Source: Marinobacterium sedimentorum
GTDB lineage: Bacteria; Pseudomonadota; Gammaproteobacteria; Pseudomonadales; Balneatricaceae
Reading direction: 5' to 3'
Length of the DNA: 64,000 nucleotides
Assembly (NCBI RefSeq): GCF_024267675.1
Contig: NZ_JALDYX010000014.1
Span: 1-64,000, forward strand
The position numbers were made by a program, and so were the translations under genes. Positions within the stretch are counted from its first letter, which is position 1. Each line of letters begins with the position of its first letter. Under the pieces are notes generated by a model. That model was not told the origin of the DNA and searched no databases. It was given only the letters and a program-made list of their open reading frames with translations. Positions 1 to 8,774 of this stretch are shown piece by piece.

Positions 1-9
1 GAGGTGCGC

Positions 10-37
10 ATTCTACAGCGCCCCCGATCAGAGTCAA
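10..37 (-). promoter_or_regulatory. Leftward sigma-70 promoter of stable-RNA type
   Basis: On the minus strand TTGACT (complement of 32-37) and TAGAAT (complement of 10-15) are separated by 16 bases and followed by the discriminator GCGCACCTC at 9-1. A near-consensus promoter with a GC-rich discriminator is typical of stringently controlled rRNA or tRNA operons, so the transcribed gene would lie left of the window. The A/T-rich stretch at 40-75 could act as an UP element. The motifs are seen directly; the target is inferred. Confidence 0.5.
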
Positions 38-220
38 CAGCCCTTTTGAAATTAACTGCAATAAAGTCAAAAAAGGGCGTTTCGAAGCCGAAAACCCGGG
101 CGCCGGGCGCAATATGGATCAACGGACATACAGCGGTTAACCAAAACCCGGTTCCATCCGCGGCAAAGCCACCAGCAAAACCGCCCCGCGCCGCAAACAC
201 AGAACCAGGAAACCAGGACT

Positions 221-279
221 GAAAGCCCCATAAAGCAAAAGGCGCCTGAATCAGGCGCCTTTTGCTTTATGGGGCTTTC
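221..279. terminator. 59-bp perfect inverted repeat, bidirectional terminator
   Basis: Bases 221-249 and 251-279 are exact reverse complements (29-bp arms) around one unpaired base. The core is GGCGCCTGA, flanked by AAAA/TTTT tracts, so the hairpin can end transcription on both strands. It starts 8 bases beyond the stop codon of the Yip1-family gene at 287-892. The arm is much longer than that of an ordinary intrinsic terminator. Confidence 0.8.
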
Positions 280-286
280 TGCATGA

Positions 287-892
287 CTAACCAGAGGTAT
301 AGCTGAGCGGGATATAGGTTCCCCACAGAATGGCCGAGGCGGCCAACACACCCACCAGCACACAGAGTCCGACCGTAAGAATCGAGGACGAAAAGAAGAA
401 AGCGCGGTCTTCCGGTATCTGCATGATCACAGGCACACCTGTGTACAGCAGATATACGGTATAGCTCAGCGCTATCATGCCAATGATGACATTGAACCAG
501 AGCATGGGGTACAGCCCTGCGAGGCCGGAAAGGAACAAGGGAGTCGCAGTGAATGTCGTCAGAACGATACACTCGTCCATCGTTACATTACCGCCATAGG
601 TTTTCTCCATCCAATGTACCGCATAGGCGATAACGCCAACAGCAACCCACATGGCAAAATAGAATGCGATCGCCACTGGCAATGCACTGGAAGCTTCAAG
701 TTTGACATAGTGGCCGCCAGCAATGCTCCAGCCCACCTGTGTGGTACCGATGAACAGAGACACCGCGGGGATGGCCGCCAGAATACTTATCTGTGATAAA
801 AAGACGTGCAGTGTTGTGTAGTGCTCCTTGCGTATCGAGCCCCATTCTTCTTTGGGGTGATACAACATACCCATCATGTGTTGCAGGAACAT
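287..892 (-). CDS. Yip1-family inner-membrane protein
   Basis: A 201-residue protein with a short polar N terminus (about residues 1-27) followed by five or so hydrophobic segments, ending in a short periplasmic or cytoplasmic tail. The N-terminal pattern (short amphipathic stretch with HPKEEW, then a helix bundle) matches the bacterial Yip1 domain family, whose function in bacteria is unknown. The start follows AGGGAGAG at suitable spacing. It is transcribed in the same direction as the cox operon upstream but 148 bases separate it from ctaB, so it may have its own promoter. It ends at a large palindromic terminator. Family assignment is likely; function is not known. Confidence 0.75.
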   Translation of the reverse strand: MFLQHMMGMLYHPKEEWGSIRKEHYTTLHVFLSQISILAAIPAVSLFIGTTQVGWSIAGGHYVKLEASSALPVAIAFYFAMWVAVGVIAYAVHWMEKTYGGNVTMDECIVLTTFTATPLFLSGLAGLYPMLWFNVIIGMIALSYTVYLLYTGVPVIMQIPEDRAFFFSSSILTVGLCVLVGVLAASAILWGTYIPLSYTSG

Positions 893-1040
893 ATGGCACT
901 CTCCCTCTTCTTAGCCCGGAACATCCTTCCCTGACATCTGGGGCTATTCTCATGCAGGTGAACATCAAGCCAATCTTGAAGCACCCTTTTGCAAACCCAC
1001 TGACAGTGTAGATCCTCCTTCAATACTTTGTGACAGTATT

Positions 1041-1949
1041 TTAAAGCGGGAATGCGACGTAATGATCCACCAGCAATAACGCAAACAGCATCATGATGTA
1101 ACTGATGCTGTAGCGAAACATCTGCATGGGGATCTGACGATTTTCACCGGCGCGCATGACCCGCCACGCCCATTGCAAAAAGCGCAGGTTAAGCAGCGAT
1201 ATGCCCGCCAGATACAGCAGTCCACTCATGCCGGTGAGGAAAGGCAGCGCCGTGGTCGAAATCATCAGCAGCGTGTAGAGCATGATCTGCAGTCGGGTGA
1301 AGCTATCGCCGTGGGTCACCGGCAGCATCGGGATACCTGCCTTGATGTAATCCTCCTTGCGCGCAATGCACAACGCCCAGAAATGCGGCGGCGTCCAGGC
1401 AAAAATAATCAGTACCAGCAGCAATCCATTGGGTTCCATTACGCCGGATACGGCAGTCCAGCCCAGCAGCGGCGGCGCAGCACCCGCGACACCCCCGATG
1501 ACGATATTCTGCGGTGTCGCCCGCTTCAGAAACATCGTATAGATAAACGCATAGCCTATCAGTGATAACAGTGTGAGCCAGGCCGTCAGTGGATTGACCC
1601 AGAGCGCTAGCACACCGATACCCAAAGTACCCATGCTGGCGGCGAACAGCAGTGCCTGCTGTGCGCTCATTTTCCCGCTTGGCAACGGACGCCCGCGGGT
1701 ACGGGCCATGTTTTCATCTATATGCCGATCCATCACATGGTTAACGGCGGCAGCCGAGCCCGCCGCCATCGCGACCCCCAGCAGAGTCACAATTATTAGC
1801 CCAAGGGAGGGAAGTTCAGGTCGGGCCAGCCCCATGCCAACCAGTACCGTCAGCAGCATCACCGCCACTACACGGGGTTTGCACAGTTCCAGATAATCCC
1901 GCCAAGTCACATGAGCATGGGCAGTCTCAACAGCTTTGCGCACAGGCAT
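1041..1949 (-). CDS. ctaB: Protoheme IX farnesyltransferase (heme O synthase)
   Basis: Transfers a farnesyl group to heme b to make heme O, the first step toward heme A for the aa3 oxidase encoded upstream. The protein is a polytopic UbiA-type prenyltransferase; the polyprenyl-diphosphate/Mg binding motif NHVMDRHIDENMARTRGRPL is present near residue 70, and a second conserved loop contains DYIKAGIPMLPV. I take the ATG at 1949 (302 aa) because AAGGAG lies 7 bases upstream; an in-frame start 7 codons earlier has no such site. The gene overlaps the end of ctaA by 23 bases, which implies translational coupling. Pseudomonas has the same gene order, there followed by a SCO gene that is absent here. 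Confidence 0.93.
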   Translation of the reverse strand: MPVRKAVETAHAHVTWRDYLELCKPRVVAVMLLTVLVGMGLARPELPSLGLIIVTLLGVAMAAGSAAAVNHVMDRHIDENMARTRGRPLPSGKMSAQQALLFAASMGTLGIGVLALWVNPLTAWLTLLSLIGYAFIYTMFLKRATPQNIVIGGVAGAAPPLLGWTAVSGVMEPNGLLLVLIIFAWTPPHFWALCIARKEDYIKAGIPMLPVTHGDSFTRLQIMLYTLLMISTTALPFLTGMSGLLYLAGISLLNLRFLQWAWRVMRAGENRQIPMQMFRYSISYIMMLFALLLVDHYVAFPL

Positions 1950-2982
1950 AGACAGTCTCCTTGTCAACAACGAGATCCTGCTGGGATAGCCACACCAAGC
2001 TGAGTAGCAGAACTACAGCGCCACCGTGATGTGCCATTGCCAGCGGGATAGGAACAGCATAGATGATATTTGCGATACCCAGACCAATCTGGACGACAAC
2101 GAGTAAAGCGACCGTCACCAGGGCGGGCCTGGGCCAACCGGCTCTGCCCAAACGCCAGATCATAAGCGCAATCAGAATCAGCACCGCCACAGCCCCCGCC
2201 CGGTGTGTCATCTGCACTGCCGCGCGAGCCTCTCGCGGCATATGCCCGCCCTGATAGTTGGGCCCCGTCTCGAGCGCAGGCGTAAAACCGGCCGCAAAAT
2301 CCAGCGACAGAGCGCCACCCTGTTCGCACTGCAGCCAGTCGGTACAGGCCCAGCCGGCGTAATTGGCACTCGTCCAGCCACCCAGTGCAATCTGCCCAAA
2401 GAGCACAGCGGTCGCAAGCGTGATCCAGCCTTTACCTTGCCGCCTGCGCAGCGCTCCAGTCTGCGACACATCTTGCCGTTGCGCAGCCCGGTGCCAGCGC
2501 AAGATGCAAAAGCGCAACAGAACCAGCAGTGACAGAGTAGCGAGCCCCCCAAGCAGATGCAGTGTTACGACCAGAGGCAGCAGCTTCAGTGTCACCGTCC
2601 ACATTCCGAAGGCCCCCTGTATACAGACCAGGACCAACAGCGCGATACCGAGCCCAGCGGGATAACCGGCATCGGCTCGACGCTTCCAGCCCAGCCAGGC
2701 CAGAAGCAGCACCAGCAGCCCAAGGCTACTGGCGGCGTAGCGGTGGACCATTTCCAGCCATCCCTTGCCCGCCACCAGCGGCTGATCCGGATACAGCATC
2801 TGAGCCTGGGCCAGCGCCTGTTCAGACCCTGGCAGCACTATATGACCGTAGCAACCGGGCCAGTCCGGACAGCCAAGACCAGCATCGTTAATGCGGGTCC
2901 AGCCTCCCAGCATCACCACCAGCAAGGCAAGCATCACGGCGAGATTAACCAGTAAAACGGATGCGGAGCGTTGCGGCATCAT
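1927..2982 (-). CDS. ctaA: Heme A synthase (COX15/CtaA family)
   Basis: Oxidises the C8 methyl of heme O to the formyl group of heme A. At 351 residues it has the expected eight-helix layout with paired heme-ligand histidines visible in MVHRYAASS, LHLLGGLATL, MTHRAGAV and AHHGGAVVLL. A cysteine pair (GLGCPDWPGCYG) sits in the first extracytoplasmic loop, and a second one (ACTDWLQCEQGG) in the equivalent loop of the second half, as is common in the family. The gene starts ATGATG; the GGAGG is better spaced from the second ATG (2979), so the true protein may lack one Met. It lies 12 bases after the thiol protein gene and overlaps ctaB. Confidence 0.93.
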   Translation of the reverse strand: MMPQRSASVLLVNLAVMLALLVVMLGGWTRINDAGLGCPDWPGCYGHIVLPGSEQALAQAQMLYPDQPLVAGKGWLEMVHRYAASSLGLLVLLLAWLGWKRRADAGYPAGLGIALLVLVCIQGAFGMWTVTLKLLPLVVTLHLLGGLATLSLLVLLRFCILRWHRAAQRQDVSQTGALRRRQGKGWITLATAVLFGQIALGGWTSANYAGWACTDWLQCEQGGALSLDFAAGFTPALETGPNYQGGHMPREARAAVQMTHRAGAVAVLILIALMIWRLGRAGWPRPALVTVALLVVVQIGLGIANIIYAVPIPLAMAHHGGAVVLLLSLVWLSQQDLVVDKETVYACAQSC

Positions 2983-2994
2983 CAGCCTCCAGCG

Positions 2995-3486
2995 TCAGCC
3001 CAGTTTGGAGAGTTTGAGTAACTTGCGCAGGTCATCCAGCACGGCCTGCGGCTCCTGCGTCAGGTCGTATCGCAGCACCAGGTTTCCCAGCGGGTCGACC
3101 ACCCATACGGCCGCACCCAGCTGTGAAATATCCTCGCTCACAAGGCCAACGCCGTCAGGGGTCGGCAGCACCTGATGCCACTCGACCCGATCCCGTTCTT
3201 TGCCCAGCGCCTTATGCAGATTGGGCATCTTGTCTACCCAGTCCCTACAGTCTGTGCAGCCTGGCGGTTGAGTGAGCATTAACTGCCAGTGCTCGCTCAT
3301 CTGCCATGGCTCCCCAGATGCCGTTGCCAGCGACCAGTCATTTACCGAACGTCCGTCGGCGATAAGCTCTCCGTGATGGGTACGCCCGACTGGAATACCG
3401 ACACCGGTAAAATACATGAACATGGCCAGCAGCATAGGCCCTGCTGCCACAACAAAAACCCACCAGAACGTGCCTTTACGCATCAA
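2995..3486 (-). CDS. Membrane-anchored thiol protein of the cox operon
   Basis: 163 residues: one N-terminal transmembrane anchor (about residues 8-27) and a soluble domain expected to face the periplasm. The domain carries a CxxC (PPGCTDCRDW) at about residue 76 and a C-terminal half resembling a thioredoxin/SCO-like fold (AAVWVVDPLGNLVLRYD). The position between SURF1 and ctaA matches an uncharacterised gene at the same place in the Pseudomonas cox cluster. It overlaps SURF1 by 4 bases (ATGA). A role in redox handling or copper delivery during CuA/CuB assembly is inferred from context; there is no separate SCO gene in this cluster, so it could stand in for one. Confidence 0.6.
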   Translation of the reverse strand: MMRKGTFWWVFVVAAGPMLLAMFMYFTGVGIPVGRTHHGELIADGRSVNDWSLATASGEPWQMSEHWQLMLTQPPGCTDCRDWVDKMPNLHKALGKERDRVEWHQVLPTPDGVGLVSEDISQLGAAVWVVDPLGNLVLRYDLTQEPQAVLDDLRKLLKLSKLG

Positions 3487-4208
3487 TCATTCACTCCCTT
3501 GCTTAACCTATTGCGCCACTGCCAAAGCAGCAAAATGAACAGGGCAATAGCCATCGCGAACCACTGCACCGCATAGCCCAAATGCCGTTCAGGTTTTAAT
3601 GAAGCCAGTGGCCAGTCTGTCGTCAGACGCTTATCCACAGGCTCCACCACCTCCAGAACCCAGGGCAGCACCGGTCGCTGCATAACAGACTCTAATCGAT
3701 CAACATCCAGTGTCTGAACCCTGAGCGGCCAGCCTTGAGACCAGGCATCTTGCGCCAGCACAAAAGCAGGCTCTATACGGTGCATGCGCCCGGAAAAGGA
3801 CTCTGGCAATTCGGGCAAGGCTATGACCGGGAGTCGGGATCGATCGGGAGAGGCCTGTAGCCAGCCAAGATTGACCGGCAGGAGAGCTGAACCTTGCGGC
3901 GTTTGCAGCAAGCCAATCAGTTCGTAGCCCACCTGTCCGCCACGGGTGCGGTTATCCAGCAGCAGCCACTGCCCTGGCAGCAATTCGCCCTCCAGCCGTG
4001 CCTGCATCAGGCTTCTATCGCCCAGGTCATGCAGCTGCGACAGATTTGTGACTAGAACGCTGTCATCATTCCAGGCATGGAGCAGCTGCTCCTTTTCTGC
4101 TGCACGATCCAACTGCCAGCTGCCCAGATACAGCAGCAGTGGCAGGAGCAATACTGCACTGAGTATCAAAAGCCACTTGAAACCTGATCGTCTGTCGCCT
4201 TTACTCAT
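3483..4208 (-). CDS. SURF1-family cytochrome oxidase assembly protein
   Basis: 241 residues with the SURF1 topology: an N-terminal transmembrane helix (about 12-30, ending in LGSWQLDRAAEKEQLL), a large periplasmic domain, and a C-terminal helix (about 213-232). The conserved GSWQLxR segment after the first helix and the HLGYAVQWFAMA segment before the second are both present. SURF1 proteins help insert heme a into subunit I. The start is 25 bases from the divergent DUF2909 gene, so its promoter must lie inside that gene, or transcription must read through from ctaE. Confidence 0.88.
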   Translation of the reverse strand: MSKGDRRSGFKWLLILSAVLLLPLLLYLGSWQLDRAAEKEQLLHAWNDDSVLVTNLSQLHDLGDRSLMQARLEGELLPGQWLLLDNRTRGGQVGYELIGLLQTPQGSALLPVNLGWLQASPDRSRLPVIALPELPESFSGRMHRIEPAFVLAQDAWSQGWPLRVQTLDVDRLESVMQRPVLPWVLEVVEPVDKRLTTDWPLASLKPERHLGYAVQWFAMAIALFILLLWQWRNRLSKGVND

Positions 4209-4233
4209 GGCTTACTCTTTGCGGATAACCTGA

Positions 4234-4449
4234 ATGCTACTCAAGCCTCTGATCGCCGTCCTGTTTATCGCAATCCTTGTCAGCCTCTTCTGCGGCCTCT
4301 ACTTCCTGCTAACGGACCGGGGGCGCTCCAACCGAACCGTCAACTCGCTATTCCTGCGGGTAGGTTTCAGCGTGCTGCTGCTACTGGTACTGATCTACGG
4401 TTTTTATACCGGAGAGCTCGGCAGTCATACCCCCTGGCTTAATCGCTGA
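4234..4449 (+). CDS. Small twin-transmembrane protein (DUF2909 family)
   Basis: 71 residues with two hydrophobic helices (about 5-26 and 43-61) joined by a basic loop (TDRGRSNRTVNS). The size and layout fit the DUF2909 'twin transmembrane' proteins found at this position in cox clusters of Pseudomonas-like bacteria. It is inverted relative to the operon that surrounds it, convergent with ctaE (19-base gap) and divergent from SURF1. The Shine-Dalgarno sequence is weak. A role in oxidase assembly is suggested only by its location. Confidence 0.7.
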   Translation: MLLKPLIAVLFIAILVSLFCGLYFLLTDRGRSNRTVNSLFLRVGFSVLLLLVLIYGFYTGELGSHTPWLNR

Positions 4450-4468
4450 GGGCCCGACTGCTGATAAA

Positions 4469-5353
4469 TCAGAGAATGTAGACGAACAGAAAGAGACCAA
4501 CCCAGACCACGTCCACGAAGTGCCAGTACCAGGTGACAGCTTCAAACCCGAAGTGGTTGTCCGCATCAAAGTGCCCTCGCAACACCCGTAGCCAGATGAT
4601 GATCAGCATCAGGCTGCCCAGGGTGACGTGAAGACCATGAAAGCCTGTAAGAATAAAGAAGGTTGCGCCATAGACGCCGGCGTGCAGCGTCAGGCCAAGT
4701 TCGTGGTAGGCCTCTAAATATTCATAGGCCTGGAACACCAGAAAACCTGATCCGAGCAGTACAGTGATCGCCAGCCAGAGCACAATACGGCTGCGCTCGC
4801 CAACCTTCAGCGCCTTGTGCGCCAGGGTCACGGTGAAACTTGAAGACACCAGCAATATTGTATTGATCAGTGGCAGATGCCAGGGATCTATCACCTGCTG
4901 CGGCCCGGGAAAGGTTTGCATATCCGGCGTCGACATTAAGGGCCATTGAGCCTGAAAGCCCTCCCACAGCATGTGAGAGACTCCCTTTTCGCCTTCGCCC
5001 CCCAGCCAGGGCACCGCCAAATTGCGGATATAGAACAGGGTGCCGAAAAAAGCCGCGAAGAACATCACCTCCGAAAAGATAAACCAGCTCATGCCCCAGC
5101 GATACGACCGATCCATTTGCTCGTTATAAAGCCCGGACATGCTTTCGTTGATCACGTTGCGAAACCAGGCAAACAGGATCGACAGTAACAACAGTGCGCC
5201 CACCGCCAGCAGCCAGCCCCAGGCACCCACGGGAACATCGGCACTGAGGGCGTTGATCAGATTTCCGGCACCGACGGCCATCAGGAACAATGAGATGGAG
5301 GCCAGTATCGGCCAGCGGCTTTGATTCGGTACGTAATACGCAGCAGAACTCAT
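4469..5353 (-). CDS. ctaE: Cytochrome c oxidase subunit III
   Basis: 294-residue, seven-helix subunit III of an aa3-type oxidase. Typical signatures are YRWGMSWFIFSEVMFFAAFF in the third/fourth helix, the FxAYEYxEA segment, and the C-terminal FGFEAVTWYWHFVDVVWVGL. It binds lipid next to the D-channel entry and stabilises subunit I. The start overlaps the ctaG stop by 4 bases, so the two are translationally coupled. Length and order are as in other proteobacterial cox operons. Confidence 0.95.
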   Translation of the reverse strand: MSSAAYYVPNQSRWPILASISLFLMAVGAGNLINALSADVPVGAWGWLLAVGALLLLSILFAWFRNVINESMSGLYNEQMDRSYRWGMSWFIFSEVMFFAAFFGTLFYIRNLAVPWLGGEGEKGVSHMLWEGFQAQWPLMSTPDMQTFPGPQQVIDPWHLPLINTILLVSSSFTVTLAHKALKVGERSRIVLWLAITVLLGSGFLVFQAYEYLEAYHELGLTLHAGVYGATFFILTGFHGLHVTLGSLMLIIIWLRVLRGHFDADNHFGFEAVTWYWHFVDVVWVGLFLFVYIL

Positions 5354-5925
5354 AGCGGCGACCTCTGTATGTCAGCGGTTTTTATCTGCGCAACTGGCAG
5401 AACAGGTGTGATATCGAACAGGGTGTATGAAAGCGTGATGGTATGAATATCGGGAGGCAGCTTTTTGTCGATCACAAACAGCAACGGCATTTCCATGCGC
5501 TCATCCGCCTCAAGCGCCTGCTGATCAAAGCAGAAGCAACTCACCTTATGCAGATACTGGGCGGCTTCCGATGGCGTAACCGATGGAATCGCCTGGGCCA
5601 CCATACGCCGCGCGGTCGGATTACGGGCAAAGAAAGCCATCTGTCGCATTTCCCCCGGGTTCACCGACACCGTATTCAGCAGTGGCCGAAACTCCCATGG
5701 CATCGCCTCATTATTTACACCGATGAACTGCACCCGTATATCTCGGCTGCTATCCGCCTCTTCCACCGCAACCGGGCCTGTATTGGTAATCTTGCCGTTG
5801 AGCCCGGTAATACGACAGAAAACGTCGTAGAGCGGCACCAGTGCAAAGCCAAAGCCAAACATTAAGAGCCCGCCAAGCACCAGCTGCAGTATCAGCCGCC
5901 TGTTCTTGCGCTGCAGTGCATCCAT
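5350..5925 (-). CDS. ctaG: Cytochrome c oxidase assembly protein CtaG/Cox11
   Basis: Periplasmic copper chaperone that builds the CuB centre of subunit I. The 191-residue protein has one N-terminal anchor (about 10-31) and a beta-sandwich domain with the copper-binding motif SCFCFDQQ near residue 130, followed by the conserved EMPLLFVID. GGGAGGTTGG precedes the ATG. It lies 17 bases downstream of ctaD in the same transcript. Confidence 0.95.
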   Translation of the reverse strand: MDALQRKNRRLILQLVLGGLLMFGFGFALVPLYDVFCRITGLNGKITNTGPVAVEEADSSRDIRVQFIGVNNEAMPWEFRPLLNTVSVNPGEMRQMAFFARNPTARRMVAQAIPSVTPSEAAQYLHKVSCFCFDQQALEADERMEMPLLFVIDKKLPPDIHTITLSYTLFDITPVLPVAQIKTADIQRSPL

Positions 5926-5942
5926 CGGCCAACCTCCCGCCG

Positions 5943-7532
5943 TTACTTAATCACCGGCGGCTGTGAAAAGGTGTGATAAGGCACCGGTGATGGCAGCGTC
6001 CATTCAAGTCCATGGGATCCCTCCCACACCTGATCAGTCGCCCGCTCGCCACCCCGGATACAGCTGATGATGTTGTAAACAAACAACAACTGAGACAGGC
6101 CAAAGATAAAGGCTCCAGTGCTGGCCACCGCGTTAAAGTCGGCAAACTGCAGCGCGTAATCCGGAATGCGCCGGGGCATGCCCGCCAGGCCAAGAAAATG
6201 CATCGGGAAAAAGGTGATATTCACGCCAACGAAGCTGAGCCAGAAATGTGCCTTGCCGAGGCTTTCGTTGTACATGTGCCCTGTCCATTTGGGCAGCCAG
6301 TAATAAGCCCCTGCCATGATGGAGAAAATGGCCCCAGGCACCAGTACATAATGGAAATGCGCGACCACAAAATAGGTATCGTGATACTGGAAATCTGCCG
6401 GTGCGATCGCCAGCATAAGGCCTGAGAAGCCGCCGATGGTAAACAGCACCACAAAGGACAGCGCGAACAGCATGGGCGTTTCAAAGGTCATGGAACCGTG
6501 GTACATGGTCGCCACCCAGTTGAATACTTTTACGCCGGTGGGTACCGCAATCAGCATGGTGGCAAACATGAAGAACAGCTCACCGGCCAGCGGCATGCCA
6601 ACGGCAAACATGTGATGCGCCCAGACCAGGAATGACAGCAACGCAATCGACGAGGTGGCGTACACCATGGAGGCATAGCCGAAAAGCCGTTTGCGGGCAA
6701 AGGTCGGTATGATCTCGCTGACAATGCCGAAGGCCGGCAAAATCATGATATAGACCTCGGGATGGCCAAAAAACCAGAATACATGCTGGAACAGTACCGG
6801 ATCTCCCCCGCCGGCGGCATTGAAGAAACTGGTGCCAAAATGAATGTCCATCAGCATCATGGTGACAACACCGGCCAGTACAGGCATCACGGCTATTAAC
6901 AGGAAGGCGGTGATCAGCCAGGTCCAGACAAACAGCGGCAGTTTCATCATGGTCATGCCGGGGGCACGCAGATTCAGGATGGTCGCGATGATGTTAATCG
7001 CCCCCATAATTGAACTGACCCCCATCATGTGAACCGCGAAGATAAAGAAGGTCACGCTCGGCGGGGCATAGGTAGTAGAGAGTGGCGCGTAGAATGTCCA
7101 GCCAAAATTCGGCCCGCCACCTTCCATAAAGAGGGTCGACAGCATCAGCGAGAAGGCAAAAGGAAGTATCCAGAAGCTCCAGTTATTCATACGCGGCAAG
7201 GCCATGTCCGGAGCACCAACCATCATGGGCACCATCCAGTTGGCCAGGCCAACAAAGGCCGGCATGACCGCACCGAAGACCATAATAAGGCCATGCATGG
7301 TGGTCATCTGATTAAAGAATTCCGGCCGCACCAATTGCAGGCCCGGCTGAAACAGCTCAGCGCGTATCATCAGCGCCATGCACCCCCCCGTCAGGAACAT
7401 CAACAGGCTAAACCACAGATATAGCGTTCCTATGTCCTTGTGATTGGTGGTAAAAAACCAGCGTCCCAACCCCTTGGCAGGGCCATGTCCGTGATCGGTA
7501 GTTCCCACAGTCTGACTGAGCGTAGTGTCCAT
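5943..7532 (-). CDS. ctaD: Cytochrome c oxidase subunit I (aa3 type)
   Basis: 529-residue, 12-helix catalytic subunit that reduces O2 and pumps protons. Visible signatures: low-spin heme a ligand region MTTMHGLIMVFG, the CuB His and cross-linked His-Tyr in FGHPEVYIMILPAFG, WAHHMFAVG for the CuB histidines, and YHDTYFVVAHFHYVL with the high-spin and low-spin heme ligands. The HPEVY motif with Tyr marks a type-A heme-copper oxidase. The start has AGGAGGGG 3 bases upstream, and this site overlaps the ctaC stop. Nothing looks unusual. Confidence 0.97.
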   Translation of the reverse strand: MDTTLSQTVGTTDHGHGPAKGLGRWFFTTNHKDIGTLYLWFSLLMFLTGGCMALMIRAELFQPGLQLVRPEFFNQMTTMHGLIMVFGAVMPAFVGLANWMVPMMVGAPDMALPRMNNWSFWILPFAFSLMLSTLFMEGGGPNFGWTFYAPLSTTYAPPSVTFFIFAVHMMGVSSIMGAINIIATILNLRAPGMTMMKLPLFVWTWLITAFLLIAVMPVLAGVVTMMLMDIHFGTSFFNAAGGGDPVLFQHVFWFFGHPEVYIMILPAFGIVSEIIPTFARKRLFGYASMVYATSSIALLSFLVWAHHMFAVGMPLAGELFFMFATMLIAVPTGVKVFNWVATMYHGSMTFETPMLFALSFVVLFTIGGFSGLMLAIAPADFQYHDTYFVVAHFHYVLVPGAIFSIMAGAYYWLPKWTGHMYNESLGKAHFWLSFVGVNITFFPMHFLGLAGMPRRIPDYALQFADFNAVASTGAFIFGLSQLLFVYNIISCIRGGERATDQVWEGSHGLEWTLPSPVPYHTFSQPPVIK

Positions 7533-7541
7533 GATCCCCTC

Positions 7542-8654
7542 CTACTGCTGCAGTTCGGTAATTCGCTGCGGACTGACACTGTCACCAGTATCATTGCCCC
7601 AGGCATTACGCTCATAGGTGATAACCGCTGCCAGATCGACAGCATTCAGCTGGGCCCCGAAGGCCTGCATTGCGGTGCCCGCCTTGCCGTGCAAAACGAT
7701 ATTGATATGGGCGTCGATATCGCCAAGTGCGACCGGGCTGCCCGCCAGTGCCGGGAAGGCCCCGGGGATACCCTGTCCGGTCGCCTGGTGACAGGCGGCA
7801 CAAGTGGTGTTGTAGACCTGTTCGCCGTGTTCAATCAGCTGTTCGAGACTCCATTCCTCGGTGGCCGATGCTGCCTGCGCCACCGTAGCTTCCCGAGTAT
7901 CGGCCAGCCACTGCTCGAATTCCGCCTGGGGTTTGACTTCAACCACTATGGGCATGAAACCATGCCCGCGGCCGCACAGTTCCGTGCACTGGCCCCGATA
8001 GATGCCGGATTCCTCGGGAATCGCCCAGGACTCGTTGATAAAGCCAGGAATGGCGTCTTTTTTAACGGCCAGATCCGGTACCCACCAGGAATGGATCACA
8101 TCGTTGGCAGTAAACAAAAAGCGTATTTTCTTGCCCACCGGCAAGACCAGCGGATGATCCACTTCCAGCAGGTAGTTTTCGCCCTTTGGAGCCTCGTTGT
8201 CTATTTGCTCGTTTGGTGTGGTCAGCGAGGAGAAGAAGTCGATGTCCTGTCCCAGGTACTGATAACGCCACTTCCACTGATATCCGGTTACCTGAATATC
8301 AATATCTGCATCGGTGTTGTCGTACATTTTTATCAGGGTCGCAGTGGCAGGTATTGCCATGGCAATCAGGATGACGAAGGGAATCAGCGTCCAGAGTATT
8401 TCAACCGCTGTGTTCTCATGAAAATTGCGTGCCTCGGCACCACGGGACTTACGATGATGAATGATGGACCAGAACATCACGCCGAATACCACCACTCCAA
8501 TGGCGACGCAAATCCAAAAAATAGTCATGTGCAGATCGTAAACTTCACGCGAGATAGCAGTTGCCCCCGGCGTGATATTGACATCCCAGGCGGCCGCAGC
8601 CGGCAGGGAAACAAGCGATCCTATCCATGGCAGGAGCCAGACTCTTTTTATCAT
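7542..8654 (-). CDS. ctaC: Cytochrome c oxidase subunit II with fused cytochrome c domain
   Basis: I choose the ATG at 8654 (370 aa; GAGAGG 7 bases upstream), which gives a clean signal peptide ending near PAAAAWDVN; an in-frame start 12 codons earlier would spoil it. Order of parts: signal peptide (1-24), two transmembrane helices, the CuA cupredoxin domain with its ligand motif GQCTELCGRGHGFMP (about residues 228-242), a linker, and a C-terminal cytochrome c domain with heme motif CAACH (about residue 297). The extra heme domain makes this a caa3-like subunit II that can take electrons directly. First gene of the operon. Confidence 0.95.
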   Translation of the reverse strand: MIKRVWLLPWIGSLVSLPAAAAWDVNITPGATAISREVYDLHMTIFWICVAIGVVVFGVMFWSIIHHRKSRGAEARNFHENTAVEILWTLIPFVILIAMAIPATATLIKMYDNTDADIDIQVTGYQWKWRYQYLGQDIDFFSSLTTPNEQIDNEAPKGENYLLEVDHPLVLPVGKKIRFLFTANDVIHSWWVPDLAVKKDAIPGFINESWAIPEESGIYRGQCTELCGRGHGFMPIVVEVKPQAEFEQWLADTREATVAQAASATEEWSLEQLIEHGEQVYNTTCAACHQATGQGIPGAFPALAGSPVALGDIDAHINIVLHGKAGTAMQAFGAQLNAVDLAAVITYERNAWGNDTGDSVSPQRITELQQ

Positions 8655-8774
8655 TTCAGGGCCTCTCACAAGCTCCGCAGAACCGCCCAAGTGTTGCAGT
8701 GATGCGGAATTTTCCCTACCAGATCACTTGGTTAAGAGTGAGTATAGCAGCCAGCCCGGGAATGCAAGGTTGGA

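Noticed and set aside
4..222. 72-residue open frame at left edge, Pro/Ala-rich C terminus
   Set aside because: It overlaps the strong leftward promoter and lacks a ribosome site; no recognisable family. It could be the end of a gene from the left but nothing supports that.
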